Shown here: positions 1 through 8,090 of the stretch, piece by piece
How the letters are laid out: each line of letters starts with the position of its first letter
Numbering within the stretch: position 1 is the stretch's first letter
Source: Mariniblastus sp.
GTDB taxonomy: Bacteria; Planctomycetota; Planctomycetia; Pirellulales; Pirellulaceae
Assembly (NCBI GenBank): GCA_011523945.1
Contig: WTFU01000127.1
Location: 1-64,000, forward strand
Direction of reading: 5' to 3'
Length of the DNA stretch: 64,000 nt
Translations under genes and position numbers: made by a program
Notes under the pieces: generated by a model
What the model saw: only the letters and a program-made list of their open reading frames with translations
Told to the model about the DNA's origin: nothing
Databases searched by the model: none

Positions 1-1686
1 ACACAATACTCGCCGAGCGATCTTGTGCTTCGTCTTGCAGGAGGTAAACGCGATGGCGAATTGGTCACGGTGACAACACCAAAGTGTTTAATCTCGACGG
101 GAGCGGGCTTAGAGAATGCACCTCAGTGCGCGATTTTTCGGGGGCCGCATGGAACTGCCGTTCGTGCTTTTGATTCACAAGTTGCCTTCAATGGAGAGGT
201 AGACTCGGTTCACTGGTTGAAAGCAGGTGATCGAATTGACTTCGGGAACGCGATTGCCATGGAGGTGACCCAACTGGGAAAACTACAGGTTGATTCCCCA
301 ATCTCGGGTGAGCTTGCGACGGACGTTGATCTTGAGTTTGGAAGAGGGTTAGTCGATGGGAACAGATTTGAAGATCATTGCTTAAACCAAATACGAATTC
401 AAGTTTCCAAGATTCAATCACAAAACAGTGTTAATTCCGAGAAATTTGCGTTGTTGGATGAAAAGTTAAATCTGCTAACTGACCATCTCAATGAACTGAT
501 TTTCGTTGCCAAGGAAGGTCGTCTTCCTTTGGCAGATTCTTCCGCCAATCCAGTGACTCGTGCCAATATTGCTCCAACTGATATTGCTTCAACTGATGTT
601 GCTTCGTTAACCGAGAGTGATGAAGAGAAGATATTTTCCTCACTCGACTGGAAGGCGAACGACCAGGCTGTATCCGCGTCTTCCGCGACCAGTCATCAGG
701 AAAGTGATCCTTACGACGACGATAAACTAATTTCATTAACTGCGGACGAGCAGGTAGAGCAAACCTTTGACCCAATGACCCACAGCAAAGTCGAAGGTGC
801 TGACTCGTCCGCAGTTGAATCCACCACGGCCCCGAATGAGTTCGACAACTCTAATTCACTCGCTCAGCAGCTATTGAACGATCTTGCCATGGACGAGCAT
901 CAGGCTCCTGAGAATGAGCCTGTGCCTGAGAATTCCGAGGCGAGTGAAACTGCAACACAGGCAACCGTTGGTGATTTGCTTGAGAAATACCGGACGGAGG
1001 AGTATTGGCAGCAAGGTTCCGAAGTTTTAAGTTCGGACGAGCCCCCCGTTGAACTGAACGACGCCGACACGCCGGTTCCACCTGATTCTGAGAATGCAGG
1101 TTGGGACGACGATGCTGAACAGTCAGCCGTCGATGTGCATGGGTATGTTGCTGACTTAATTAACCGGATGCGGATACCCGGCCAGCAATTATTTTCCGAT
1201 TTCAGGCCATCCGATTCCAAGCAAGTAGCAGCCGATTCGGAATTAGCGGCTGAGGCGGCTCCGGAAGAGAATAAGCCGCCGTTTAACGAGGGAGAGTTTA
1301 AACCGGCTAAGAAAGCGCAGAAGATTGAATTGTCAGCAATGCGTGAAATTGCCAACACCAACACACGCCGCAATATTCAAGTAAGTGAAGAGAGTCGCCG
1401 GAAAGAATTGGGGAAAATTCGAATCCTCGTCGCGGTGTTCAGTTTTTTCCTCGCCGTCTACTACTTTCTATTCGTTTCGGTCGGCCAGCTCAATCTTGGC
1501 TTCATTACAGGTTTCTGCTGCGTAAGCATCACCGGGTTTTTGACTTATAAGCTTTATCAAACGATGAGATTTAACGAAATGTTAGAACTCGAGAAGATGA
1601 CAGTCTCAATGAACGAGGCCAAAGAATCGCTTAAAAATCAACAGATCGGCAACTCAGAGAAATCGGCAGAGGCCGCATCCAAGTAA
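1..1686 (+). CDS. FHA-domain membrane protein (5' end outside window)
   Basis: The reading frame is open to the left edge, so the true start is probably upstream; a GTG at 25 is the first start-like codon inside. The visible N-terminal ~90 residues look like a forkhead-associated domain: a strand with GGKRDGE, a glycine-turn region, and a segment ending in a FNG element followed by 'LKAGDRI'. FHA domains bind phosphothreonine peptides, so a role in Ser/Thr kinase signalling is an inference. A long acidic, Ser/Thr/Pro-rich low-complexity middle (about residues 170-430) follows. Near the C-terminus two hydrophobic segments (around residues 470-515) look like a membrane hairpin, then a short charged helix. 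The gene converges with the isomerase gene 17 bp downstream. The FHA call rests on pattern only. Confidence 0.72.
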   Translation, partial: TQYSPSDLVLRLAGGKRDGELVTVTTPKCLISTGAGLENAPQCAIFRGPHGTAVRAFDSQVAFNGEVDSVHWLKAGDRIDFGNAIAMEVTQLGKLQVDSPISGELATDVDLEFGRGLVDGNRFEDHCLNQIRIQVSKIQSQNSVNSEKFALLDEKLNLLTDHLNELIFVAKEGRLPLADSSANPVTRANIAPTDIASTDVASLTESDEEKIFSSLDWKANDQAVSASSATSHQESDPYDDDKLISLTADEQVEQTFDPMTHSKVEGADSSAVESTTAPNEFDNSNSLAQQLLNDLAMDEHQAPENEPVPENSEASETATQATVGDLLEKYRTEEYWQQGSEVLSSDEPPVELNDADTPVPPDSENAGWDDDAEQSAVDVHGYVADLINRMRIPGQQLFSDFRPSDSKQVAADSELAAEAAPEENKPPFNEGEFKPAKKAQKIELSAMREIANTNTRRNIQVSEESRRKELGKIRILVAVFSFFLAVYYFLFVSVGQLNLGFITGFCCVSITGFLTYKLYQTMRFNEMLELEKMTVSMNEAKESLKNQQIGNSEKSAEAASK

Positions 1687-1703
1687 GGTAAGGTTTCTGT
1701 TTC

Positions 1704-2711
1704 TCAAAACCCGCGGCTGTTTTGGATGTCAGAGAAATCTCGCAACTGGTAGTTGATTCCAGCGGCATCACAAACTCGGCACAGTGCCCGCAATGCGACT
1801 CCGAAACCATCCGGTCCACTGAAACCACCAAATTGTCCGCCTCCTTTTACGTGTGGTTCGAGGTCCAGAAAAACTCCCGGAACGCCGCGTGCGGTCATTC
1901 GAGATTCAAGTTCTGGCAGGAAGTTTGCCAGGTCTTGGAAGATTTCATGATGACCAGAATCACCCATATCGGCTGGCACGAAATGTTTTAATGCGTCCTC
2001 GTCAACGTGTTCACCTTTGACCGTTTCGGGCTTTAAAAAGTCTTTAATATGCAGCCAGCCGAGCCCTGGTTTCATCAGTTTGTATTGCTCTAAAACTTCT
2101 TGGGAGGAGTAGCCCATCGTGACCAGATTGCCGCCGTCGAAAATCAACACGAGCGCGTCATGATTGATGTCTTGATGCATCGCAGCAAGTAATTCTCCAT
2201 TCTGCCCGATCAGATTTGCTTCTACTTCCAGACCGTAGGTGAGCCCATGCCGGTCGCAGATTTCGGCAATTTGGCCGACTTGCTCAGTTGCCTGATTGAC
2301 GTGGTCTTCTAACTTGGAACCTTTCGGATGGTAGAACGAAAACCCTCGAATCAACTTGCAATCAAAAAAATTGGCAAGCTCACAAGCCCGAGGAACCTCG
2401 TCTTCAATGTAACTCGCAAAAGGGCGATAAGGCGTTTTTGTACCATCTTCGACGTCGCAGAGTTTTACTTTTCCAATAGGCGATCCAATGGAAGAAACAA
2501 GCAAACCGTATTCCTCCATTTTCGCTTTTACAATTTCAAGTTCGGTGTTACTCAAGGCCATAACATTCTTGATACCGGATCCGGCGTCAACGAAGCGAAT
2601 TGAAAAATAACGCATTCCCAAAGCTGCAAACGCTGAAAACTGTTGATCAAGCGTTTTTTGATTGGCTGCTTCGTCAGCAAACCCGGAAAGCAAGATTGAT
2701 GGCTGGCTCAT
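1704..2711 (-). CDS. Sugar phosphate isomerase/epimerase family protein (TIM barrel)
   Basis: A 335-residue protein of the xylose-isomerase-like / AP-endonuclease-2 TIM-barrel superfamily. Visible barrel features include an early 'ILLSGFADEA' strand, the 'YGLEVEAN' strand with its metal-ligand-type glutamate, 'LIFDGGNL', 'WLHIKDFL' with His and Asp, and a C-terminal 'GVFLDLEPH' strand. These match the divalent-metal site of sugar epimerases and isomerases such as IolE/IolI-type enzymes; the substrate cannot be told. The start at 2711 (MSQPS) is preferred over an in-frame start at 2741, because the extra ten residues do not match the family N-terminus. No signal peptide is seen, so it is probably cytoplasmic. 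It is alone on its strand, 93 bp downstream of queF. Confidence 0.8.
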   Translation of the reverse strand: MSQPSILLSGFADEAANQKTLDQQFSAFAALGMRYFSIRFVDAGSGIKNVMALSNTELEIVKAKMEEYGLLVSSIGSPIGKVKLCDVEDGTKTPYRPFASYIEDEVPRACELANFFDCKLIRGFSFYHPKGSKLEDHVNQATEQVGQIAEICDRHGLTYGLEVEANLIGQNGELLAAMHQDINHDALVLIFDGGNLVTMGYSSQEVLEQYKLMKPGLGWLHIKDFLKPETVKGEHVDEDALKHFVPADMGDSGHHEIFQDLANFLPELESRMTARGVPGVFLDLEPHVKGGGQFGGFSGPDGFGVALRALCRVCDAAGINYQLRDFSDIQNSRGF

Positions 2712-2804
2712 ATAAATCCTCGCTACGCTGAGCGGAAACAAGTAAGAACAAACGCAGGATAAGCAACAACGAAAATCGAGTACATTGCGATCGAATTGGG
2801 TGAA

Positions 2805-3167
2805 TTAAGATTGCTCAAGGGTGTATTCGACTTTAATCACCGAAGAGATTCCACCGCGGGGAGTGAATTCAGCTGTCAGGGTTGCGCGTCTTGGTTTTGA
2901 AACGGCAACAAAATCATCGAGGATGCGATTGGTTACCTTTTCATAAAAAATCCCTTCATTTCTGAATTGTTGCAAATACATTTTTAGACTTTTTAATTCA
3001 ACACAGACCTCGTCCGGAATATACTCAAAGGTAAGTAAACCGAAGTCGGGTTGTCCAGTTTTTGGGCAGACCGAAGTAAACTCTGGGCATGTGATTTCGA
3101 TCATGTAATCACGATCGGGGTACGAGTTTTCGAACGTTTCTAGTGTGTCGCGGAAATTAGCTGTCAT
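2805..3167 (-). CDS. queF: NADPH-dependent 7-cyano-7-deazaguanine reductase QueF
   Basis: QueF reduces preQ0 to preQ1 with NADPH in queuosine biosynthesis. The 120-residue length fits the short unimodular type I enzyme. The catalytic cysteine is Cys34 in '[11 protein letters not shown]', with the conserved Asp41 after it. The QueF signature 'ELKSLKMY' begins at Glu57, and 'FRNEGIFYE' supplies the conserved glutamate Glu76. The gene is divergent from queE across a 151-bp gap, so the two queuosine genes could share a control region. I see no preQ1 riboswitch in that gap. queC and queD are not in the window. Confidence 0.95.
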   Translation of the reverse strand: MTANFRDTLETFENSYPDRDYMIEITCPEFTSVCPKTGQPDFGLLTFEYIPDEVCVELKSLKMYLQQFRNEGIFYEKVTNRILDDFVAVSKPRRATLTAEFTPRGGISSVIKVEYTLEQS

Positions 3168-3318
3168 CGGTACAATCTTCGGTAGTTTAAATGGTTAAAG
3201 TAACTGATTCTGTTTTCCAGTACGCGTCGCTGAGTGATTTGGCCAGACAAGCGAGCCTGAGAGATAACGTCAAGATACTCAATCACAACCGCCAGCACAG
3301 TAGGTAGAACACTGGGTT

Positions 3319-4011
3319 ATGCTGATTTCTGAAATTTATTGCTCCCGTCAGGGAGAAGGATTGCTAACGGGTACGCAGAGCGTATTTGTCCGAACGTCGG
3401 GTTGTAATTTGCGGTGTGGTTTTTGCGATACTCCCTTTGCTTCATGGAGCCCGCAGGGGGATTCCATGCCAATCGAGGAAATCGTTCACCGGATTCACGG
3501 GGAAGGAAGTGGCGCAAAACATGTCGTCATCACTGGTGGCGAGCCCATGATCGCGAAAGACCTTGCGGAGCTGTGCGAAAAAATACGTTCAGATGGGTTT
3601 CACATTACGATTGAGACCGCCGGAACCGAGTTTCAACCGGTTGATTGTCAGCTGATGTCGATTAGCCCAAAGTTTGGAAATTCGGATCCGACGTTAACGA
3701 GGGCAGGGGAGTGGCGACAACGTCATATTGCGACTCGTTATCAACCACAGGTCGTAACCCAACTAATGCGCGATTACGAATTTCAGCTCAAATTTGTATT
3801 GGACGTTCCCGAGGATATAGACGAAATACTCGACTACCTCGAAGTATTAGGCCGACCTGCTGGTGATCGCGTACTTTTGATGCCTCAGGGCGTAGACCAG
3901 AATGGACTTGATAAACGTCGACGCTGGTTGGAGCCGCTGTGCGAAAAAAATGGATTTGTATTTTGCCCTCGGATGCATATCGAGTGGTACGGAAACCAGC
4001 GAGGTACATAA
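3319..4011 (+). CDS. queE: 7-carboxy-7-deazaguanine synthase QueE (radical SAM)
   Basis: QueE is the radical SAM enzyme that converts 6-carboxytetrahydropterin to 7-carboxy-7-deazaguanine, the ring-contraction step towards preQ0. The protein has 230 residues. The N-terminal 'SRQGEG' is characteristic of QueE. The iron-sulfur ligands are Cys29, Cys33 and Cys36 (CX3CX2C spacing), and the SAM-binding 'TGGEP' lies at 72-76. The C-terminal region keeps the 'LMPQG' and 'CPRMHIEWYG' elements seen in QueE proteins. It faces queF in the opposite direction, linking two separate steps of one pathway. The downstream gap to the next gene is 167 bp. Confidence 0.95.
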   Translation: MLISEIYCSRQGEGLLTGTQSVFVRTSGCNLRCGFCDTPFASWSPQGDSMPIEEIVHRIHGEGSGAKHVVITGGEPMIAKDLAELCEKIRSDGFHITIETAGTEFQPVDCQLMSISPKFGNSDPTLTRAGEWRQRHIATRYQPQVVTQLMRDYEFQLKFVLDVPEDIDEILDYLEVLGRPAGDRVLLMPQGVDQNGLDKRRRWLEPLCEKNGFVFCPRMHIEWYGNQRGT

Positions 4012-4178
4012 AAAACACGTTCGGTTAGCAACATGGGGATTTTCAAGTCCATCCAACTGGAATTATTCAAATTCTGGTTAAATTGGGTTATCAATCGACT
4101 TTCGTTCCGGAGTTTTCCATTCGGACAGCGTGGGTTAAACTGACGCCTTATTAAATCGATTTCAAATGAAGTGACGTT

Positions 4179-5402
4179 ATGAAAAGTCTTAGCTTTCTGG
4201 TTTTTGTTGTGCTCACCATTTGTTGCTGGGGCATCTACGGTCCTGTTCTACATATTGGGCAGGGGCAAATGGCAGGTGGAGAAGGGAAGGCGAGTCTGCG
4301 TCCGTTCATGTGCGTGGGAATTGCTTATTTTTTGATTGCTGTTGTTTATCCAATGGTGATACTCAAAACCACAGGCGAAAAAGGCCAGTGGTCGATGAGT
4401 GGAATCTTTTGGTCATTCACGGCCGGAGCCGTGGGCGCGATTGGTGCACTTGGGATTGTGTTGGCATTTAAGTTCCAAGGGAAACCTGTTTACGTGATGC
4501 CCCTCGTTTTTGGTTTGGCTCCGATTGTAAACACATTCGTGACGATGTTTATGTCCGGCACTTTCAAGCAGGCGTCTCGGATTTTTTACGCTGGGATTCT
4601 AATCGTTGCGGTTGGAGCAGCCGGAGTGTTGACGTTCAAGCCGACTGAAGAAGTGAAAAAGGACGATGCGAGTTCTCAACTAGAAACTGCTGGTTCGTTA
4701 ATCACATTGGCATCGTTTCGACAGGAATCGGAAGACGTTGCGGCCAGCGATCCGAAAACCGTTACGCAAGACGAGCAAGGGGCAGAGGAATCCGTGCAAT
4801 CTGAGGAAGCTGCGGCTAAAAAAGATTCGACAAAAGGCGAGCTGAAGGAAGAGGTTGCAAAGATAACTGAAGCGTTGGAGAGCGAAGAAAGCAAACCTAA
4901 TTTATTCATCATTGCTCTGTGCATTGGGATAACGGCGTTGAGTTGGGGGGCCTATGGTCCTGTCCTGCACAAAGGGCAGGCCAAAATGGGAGGCGGCCGT
5001 TTGCGTCCATTCCTTTGTGTGGGACTCGCTTATTTCGCTATCGCAGTTATTGTGCCGTGGATTTTATTGGGAAGCGGAGTTTTTGAGGAGCCTGGTGGTT
5101 GGAAACATATTGGCGGCGTGTTTTGGTCGTTGGCGGCTGGTGCTGCCGGTGCCGTGGGAGCTCTTGGAATTATTTATGCATTTAATTTTGGTGGCAAGCC
5201 AATATTTATTATGCCGCTTGTTTTTGGGTTTGCTCCCGTGGTGAACACGCTTACTGAGACGGTTTCGAAAAATCTACTCGGCGAAGTCTCTCCCCTGTTT
5301 CTTGGGAGCCTTGCGATGGTTATTGTCGGGGCGACGATCGTTTTGGTATTTGCGCCGCGAGGTCCAAAACCAAAGCCTGCAAACGAGCCGGCAATCAATT
5401 AA
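4179..5402 (+). CDS. Internally duplicated multi-pass membrane protein, transporter-like
   Basis: A 407-residue membrane protein built from two copies of one module, about residues 1-150 and 245-400. Both copies contain 'WG.YGPVLH.GQ', 'LRPF.CVG.AYF.IAV', 'FWS..AGA.GA.GALGI' and 'MPLVFG.AP.VNT'; by eye roughly half the aligned positions are identical. Each half has about five hydrophobic segments, so the layout resembles the 5+5 inverted-repeat design of DMT/EamA-type transporters, but I cannot assign the family. The halves are joined by an acidic, Lys/Glu/Ser-rich linker of about 90 residues, probably cytoplasmic or periplasmic. The N-terminal segment may act as a signal anchor. No substrate is suggested by the neighbours. 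Confidence 0.7.
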   Translation: MKSLSFLVFVVLTICCWGIYGPVLHIGQGQMAGGEGKASLRPFMCVGIAYFLIAVVYPMVILKTTGEKGQWSMSGIFWSFTAGAVGAIGALGIVLAFKFQGKPVYVMPLVFGLAPIVNTFVTMFMSGTFKQASRIFYAGILIVAVGAAGVLTFKPTEEVKKDDASSQLETAGSLITLASFRQESEDVAASDPKTVTQDEQGAEESVQSEEAAAKKDSTKGELKEEVAKITEALESEESKPNLFIIALCIGITALSWGAYGPVLHKGQAKMGGGRLRPFLCVGLAYFAIAVIVPWILLGSGVFEEPGGWKHIGGVFWSLAAGAAGAVGALGIIYAFNFGGKPIFIMPLVFGFAPVVNTLTETVSKNLLGEVSPLFLGSLAMVIVGATIVLVFAPRGPKPKPANEPAIN

Positions 5403-5491
5403 ACAAGTGTGGAGAAGTTTGTGCTCGGTTCCAGTGGAACAGGCTCAATTAGTTTTTCTTCATAGGATTGGAATAGCGGGAGATTGGACTG

Positions 5492-5881
5492 TTGAATTCA
5501 CCAAGCTCATCAGGCGATATAGACGCTGATTATGTTCGGGAAATTGACCGGTGGTTGAGTCACGTTTGGATGATCAGAGCTTTCCTAAAGCACTGTGAAG
5601 AGGCGGAAGAGGATGATGAACTGAGAGATGTTCAGCGGACTCTTTACGATTACATGTTGGCGTTAGGCGGTCCGCTTCGCGCGGGCGATCACGGGAAATA
5701 TCTGAAGCAAGCGAAAAAGAAATTGAAGAAACTTCTTAACGCTAATGAATTGTTTTTAGAGATACAGCCAGAGATTTCGTCTCATACTAATTTCCAAATG
5801 GCTGCTGTTTCGCTGAATGCCTCGGTTAATCAGATTGCTAAATTAATTGAATCGCATGCGGCGGGGCATCCATTGAGTTGA
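5492..5881 (+). CDS. Small helical protein of unknown function
   Basis: A 129-residue protein I do not recognise. It is soluble-looking and mostly helical, with an acidic stretch (CEEAEEDDELRD), a Lys-rich helix (KQAKKKLKKLL) and a C-terminal amphipathic helix. The start is a TTG at 5492, with a GGGAG-like ribosome-binding site about ten bases upstream; no better ATG lies nearby at the N-terminus. There is no signal peptide. The overlapping frames do not look coding and codon use fits the neighbours, so I take it as real. It stands between the duplicated membrane protein and the oxidoreductase, all on the plus strand with gaps of about 85 bp. Confidence 0.6.
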   Translation: MNSPSSSGDIDADYVREIDRWLSHVWMIRAFLKHCEEAEEDDELRDVQRTLYDYMLALGGPLRAGDHGKYLKQAKKKLKKLLNANELFLEIQPEISSHTNFQMAAVSLNASVNQIAKLIESHAAGHPLS

Positions 5882-5963
5882 GGAAGGTTACGAGACGGAA
5901 GGTTGAGAGACTTTTTGCTCCTGCCAGATTGTAGAATTTCCAGTTTTTGAAAAAGTAAAACTC

Positions 5964-6986
5964 ATGCGTCAAATCTGGATTCCACGTCCCGGCCTCCCGG
6001 AAGTTCTGGAGATTCGAGAAACTGAATTGCCCGAACCAAAACCGGATGAGGTGCGGATCAAGGTTGAGGCGGCAGGTGTTAATTTCGCTGATATTTCCGG
6101 TAGGCTGGGGATCTATCAAGACTTACCTCCGATGCCCGTAGTTGTAGGGTATGAGGTTGGCGGCTGCATTGACAAAGTTGGTGAAAATGTAAATCCAGAA
6201 TGGCTCGGGAGAGACGTGCTGGGTTTGACGCGTTTTGGCGGTTACAGCGAATCCATCTGTGTTGATCAGCAACAGGTTTTCCAACGCCCGGCCGGAATGA
6301 CGGCTATCGAAGGTGCTGCGTTACCCGTTAACTTTCTAACCGCCTACCAACTTGTTTGTGTGATGGGTGGAGTCAGGGCAGGGGAGACGGTATTAGTTCA
6401 CTCGGCGGGTGGCGGTGTCGGCATTGCAGCAGTGCAGCTGGCTAAACATCGCGGTGCCAAGATTATCGGGACTGCATCTACAGGTAAGCATGATTACCTC
6501 AAGGAAATTGGTGTCGATCATTGCATTGATTATCGCCAAGAAGATTTTGAAAAGAAGGTCATGGAAATTACCGATGGATTGGGAGTCGAATTGGCTCTCG
6601 ACGCTGTAGGGGGGAAATCATTTAAGAAAAGCTATCGCTCGCTCGCGGCGACTGGTCGCCTTGGGATGTTTGGTGTCTCGTCGGCTGCGGTTGGCAAATC
6701 TAGAAATAGAATAGCTTTTTTTAAAATGGTTGCTAATTTGCCCTGGTTTAAGTTCACTCCAATTGAATTGATCAATCACAACAAAGGCGTTTTTGGTGTG
6801 AATTTAGGACGATTGTGGGGTGAGCTAGATCGGGTTGAGAGTTGGATGGAAGACCTGCTTGAGCTGTATCGTGAAGGGATTATCAAGCCGCGCGTCGATA
6901 CAACCTTTGAATTTTCACAAGCAGCTGAAGCTCACCACTATATTCAAGATCGAAAAAACATTGGAAAAGTACTGCTTGTGCCGTAA
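5964..6986 (+). CDS. Medium-chain quinone oxidoreductase / VAT-1-like protein
   Basis: A 340-residue member of the zinc-independent medium-chain dehydrogenase/reductase superfamily, related to quinone oxidoreductase (zeta-crystallin) and VAT-1-like enzymes. The N-terminal GroES-like domain shows 'KVEAAGVNFADI' and 'VGYEVGG'. The Rossmann domain carries the dinucleotide-binding glycines at 149-153 (GGGVG) after 'VLVHSAGG'. The cysteine ligands of zinc alcohol dehydrogenases are absent. Such enzymes usually reduce quinones or activated alkenes with NADPH; the substrate here is unknown. The segment from about 225 to 280 (SRNRIAFFKMV through WFKFTPIELI) is typical of the VAT-1 subgroup. Cytoplasmic. 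Confidence 0.85.
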   Translation: MRQIWIPRPGLPEVLEIRETELPEPKPDEVRIKVEAAGVNFADISGRLGIYQDLPPMPVVVGYEVGGCIDKVGENVNPEWLGRDVLGLTRFGGYSESICVDQQQVFQRPAGMTAIEGAALPVNFLTAYQLVCVMGGVRAGETVLVHSAGGGVGIAAVQLAKHRGAKIIGTASTGKHDYLKEIGVDHCIDYRQEDFEKKVMEITDGLGVELALDAVGGKSFKKSYRSLAATGRLGMFGVSSAAVGKSRNRIAFFKMVANLPWFKFTPIELINHNKGVFGVNLGRLWGELDRVESWMEDLLELYREGIIKPRVDTTFEFSQAAEAHHYIQDRKNIGKVLLVP

Positions 6987-7088
6987 CGAATGGTTAGGTT
7001 TTCTTATCACAGTTTTTGATTTAAAGATGGGAACCCAGACGCTGATTTTTAAGTGATCATACTCGGGGGTTTTTCGAGGGAATAGGAA

Positions 7089-8027
7089 ATGAAAAATACT
7101 TTTCAAATATACGTAGCGGTCGTGGTCGCAACTTGCTTTAGTTTTAGCCCGGCGATGGCTCAAAAGACTGCGAAACCAGCGGCAAAGAGGCTGGATGATA
7201 AGGTATTTAAAGACGCGACCGTCGAAACCTATAAAACGGTTGGCCAAACTGAGCTTAAGGCTTGGATTTTTAAACCAACATCGATTGACGAATCTCAAAA
7301 ACTACCTGCAGCCATCTTCTTTTTTGGGGGAGGTTGGCGAGGTGGAACCCCAAAACAATTCGTTGAGCATTGTAAACATCTCGCCGGCCGAGGTATGGTT
7401 GGAATTGTAGTAGATTATCGTGTTTCATCCCGGCACCCTGTAAAAGTCGTTGACTGCATTGCGGATGCAAAATCTGCGGTTCGCTGGGTTCGTTCTAATT
7501 CCGAGCGTTTGGGGATCGATCCGGAGAAAATCGCGGCAGGAGGTGGGTCTGCCGGCGGCCATTTGGCTGCGGCGACCGCTACGGTGGCTGGATTTGATTC
7601 TCCTAATGATCCGGCCACGGTGAGCTGCCGCCCCGATGCACTGTTATTATTTAATCCCGCCGTTGTACTTGCGGAGATTCCAGGCAAAACGGAGATTGAT
7701 CGCGAACGAACGGAGAGGATTAACGAGAGGGCAGGGGTTGAATCGTCAAAAATTTCCCCTTATCACGGTGATTTGACATCGGCGCCTCCCACGTTCATTG
7801 TTCACGGAAAAGCGGATACGACCGTGCCATTTCAAACGGTTGAGTTCTACACCGAGAAAATGAAAACCAATGGTAGAGAGTGCCGGTTAATCGGATACGA
7901 AAACCAACAACACGGTTTTTTTAATTTCGGGAAGGGCGATTCAGTGTACTTTAAGAAAACGGTCGCCGAGATGGACGCTTTTCTTGTTTCGCTCGGCTAT
8001 CTGAGAGCCAAGGGCGGAATTGAGTGA
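7089..8027 (+). CDS. Exported alpha/beta hydrolase (esterase/lipase family)
   Basis: A 312-residue alpha/beta hydrolase of the hormone-sensitive-lipase / BD-FAE-like kind. Residues 1-24 form a signal peptide ending 'PAMAQ'. The oxyanion-hole glycines are in 'FFFGGGW' (about 77-83), the nucleophile is Ser154 in 'GGGSAGGH', the acid is the Asp in 'HGKADTTVPF', and the base is the His in 'QQHGFF'. All three triad members are visible. It probably cleaves small esters or deacetylates polysaccharide in the periplasm or outside the cell, which would fit the polymer-degrading lifestyle of planctomycetes. A ribosome-binding site (ATAGGA) lies four bases before the ATG. Confidence 0.86.
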   Translation: MKNTFQIYVAVVVATCFSFSPAMAQKTAKPAAKRLDDKVFKDATVETYKTVGQTELKAWIFKPTSIDESQKLPAAIFFFGGGWRGGTPKQFVEHCKHLAGRGMVGIVVDYRVSSRHPVKVVDCIADAKSAVRWVRSNSERLGIDPEKIAAGGGSAGGHLAAATATVAGFDSPNDPATVSCRPDALLLFNPAVVLAEIPGKTEIDRERTERINERAGVESSKISPYHGDLTSAPPTFIVHGKADTTVPFQTVEFYTEKMKTNGRECRLIGYENQQHGFFNFGKGDSVYFKKTVAEMDAFLVSLGYLRAKGGIE

Positions 8028-8090
8028 TGAAGCAAGGGGATTAAGCTTGCGACGCAAAAGAAGCGTTAATTGCAAAGCGAAATTCGCGTT

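Noticed and set aside
900..1373. 157-codon antisense frame inside the FHA gene
   Set aside because: It is the shadow of the low-complexity coding strand and shows no family motif or ribosome-binding site.
3168..3318. preQ1 riboswitch between queF and queE
   Set aside because: No preQ1 consensus pseudoknot or A-rich tail is visible.
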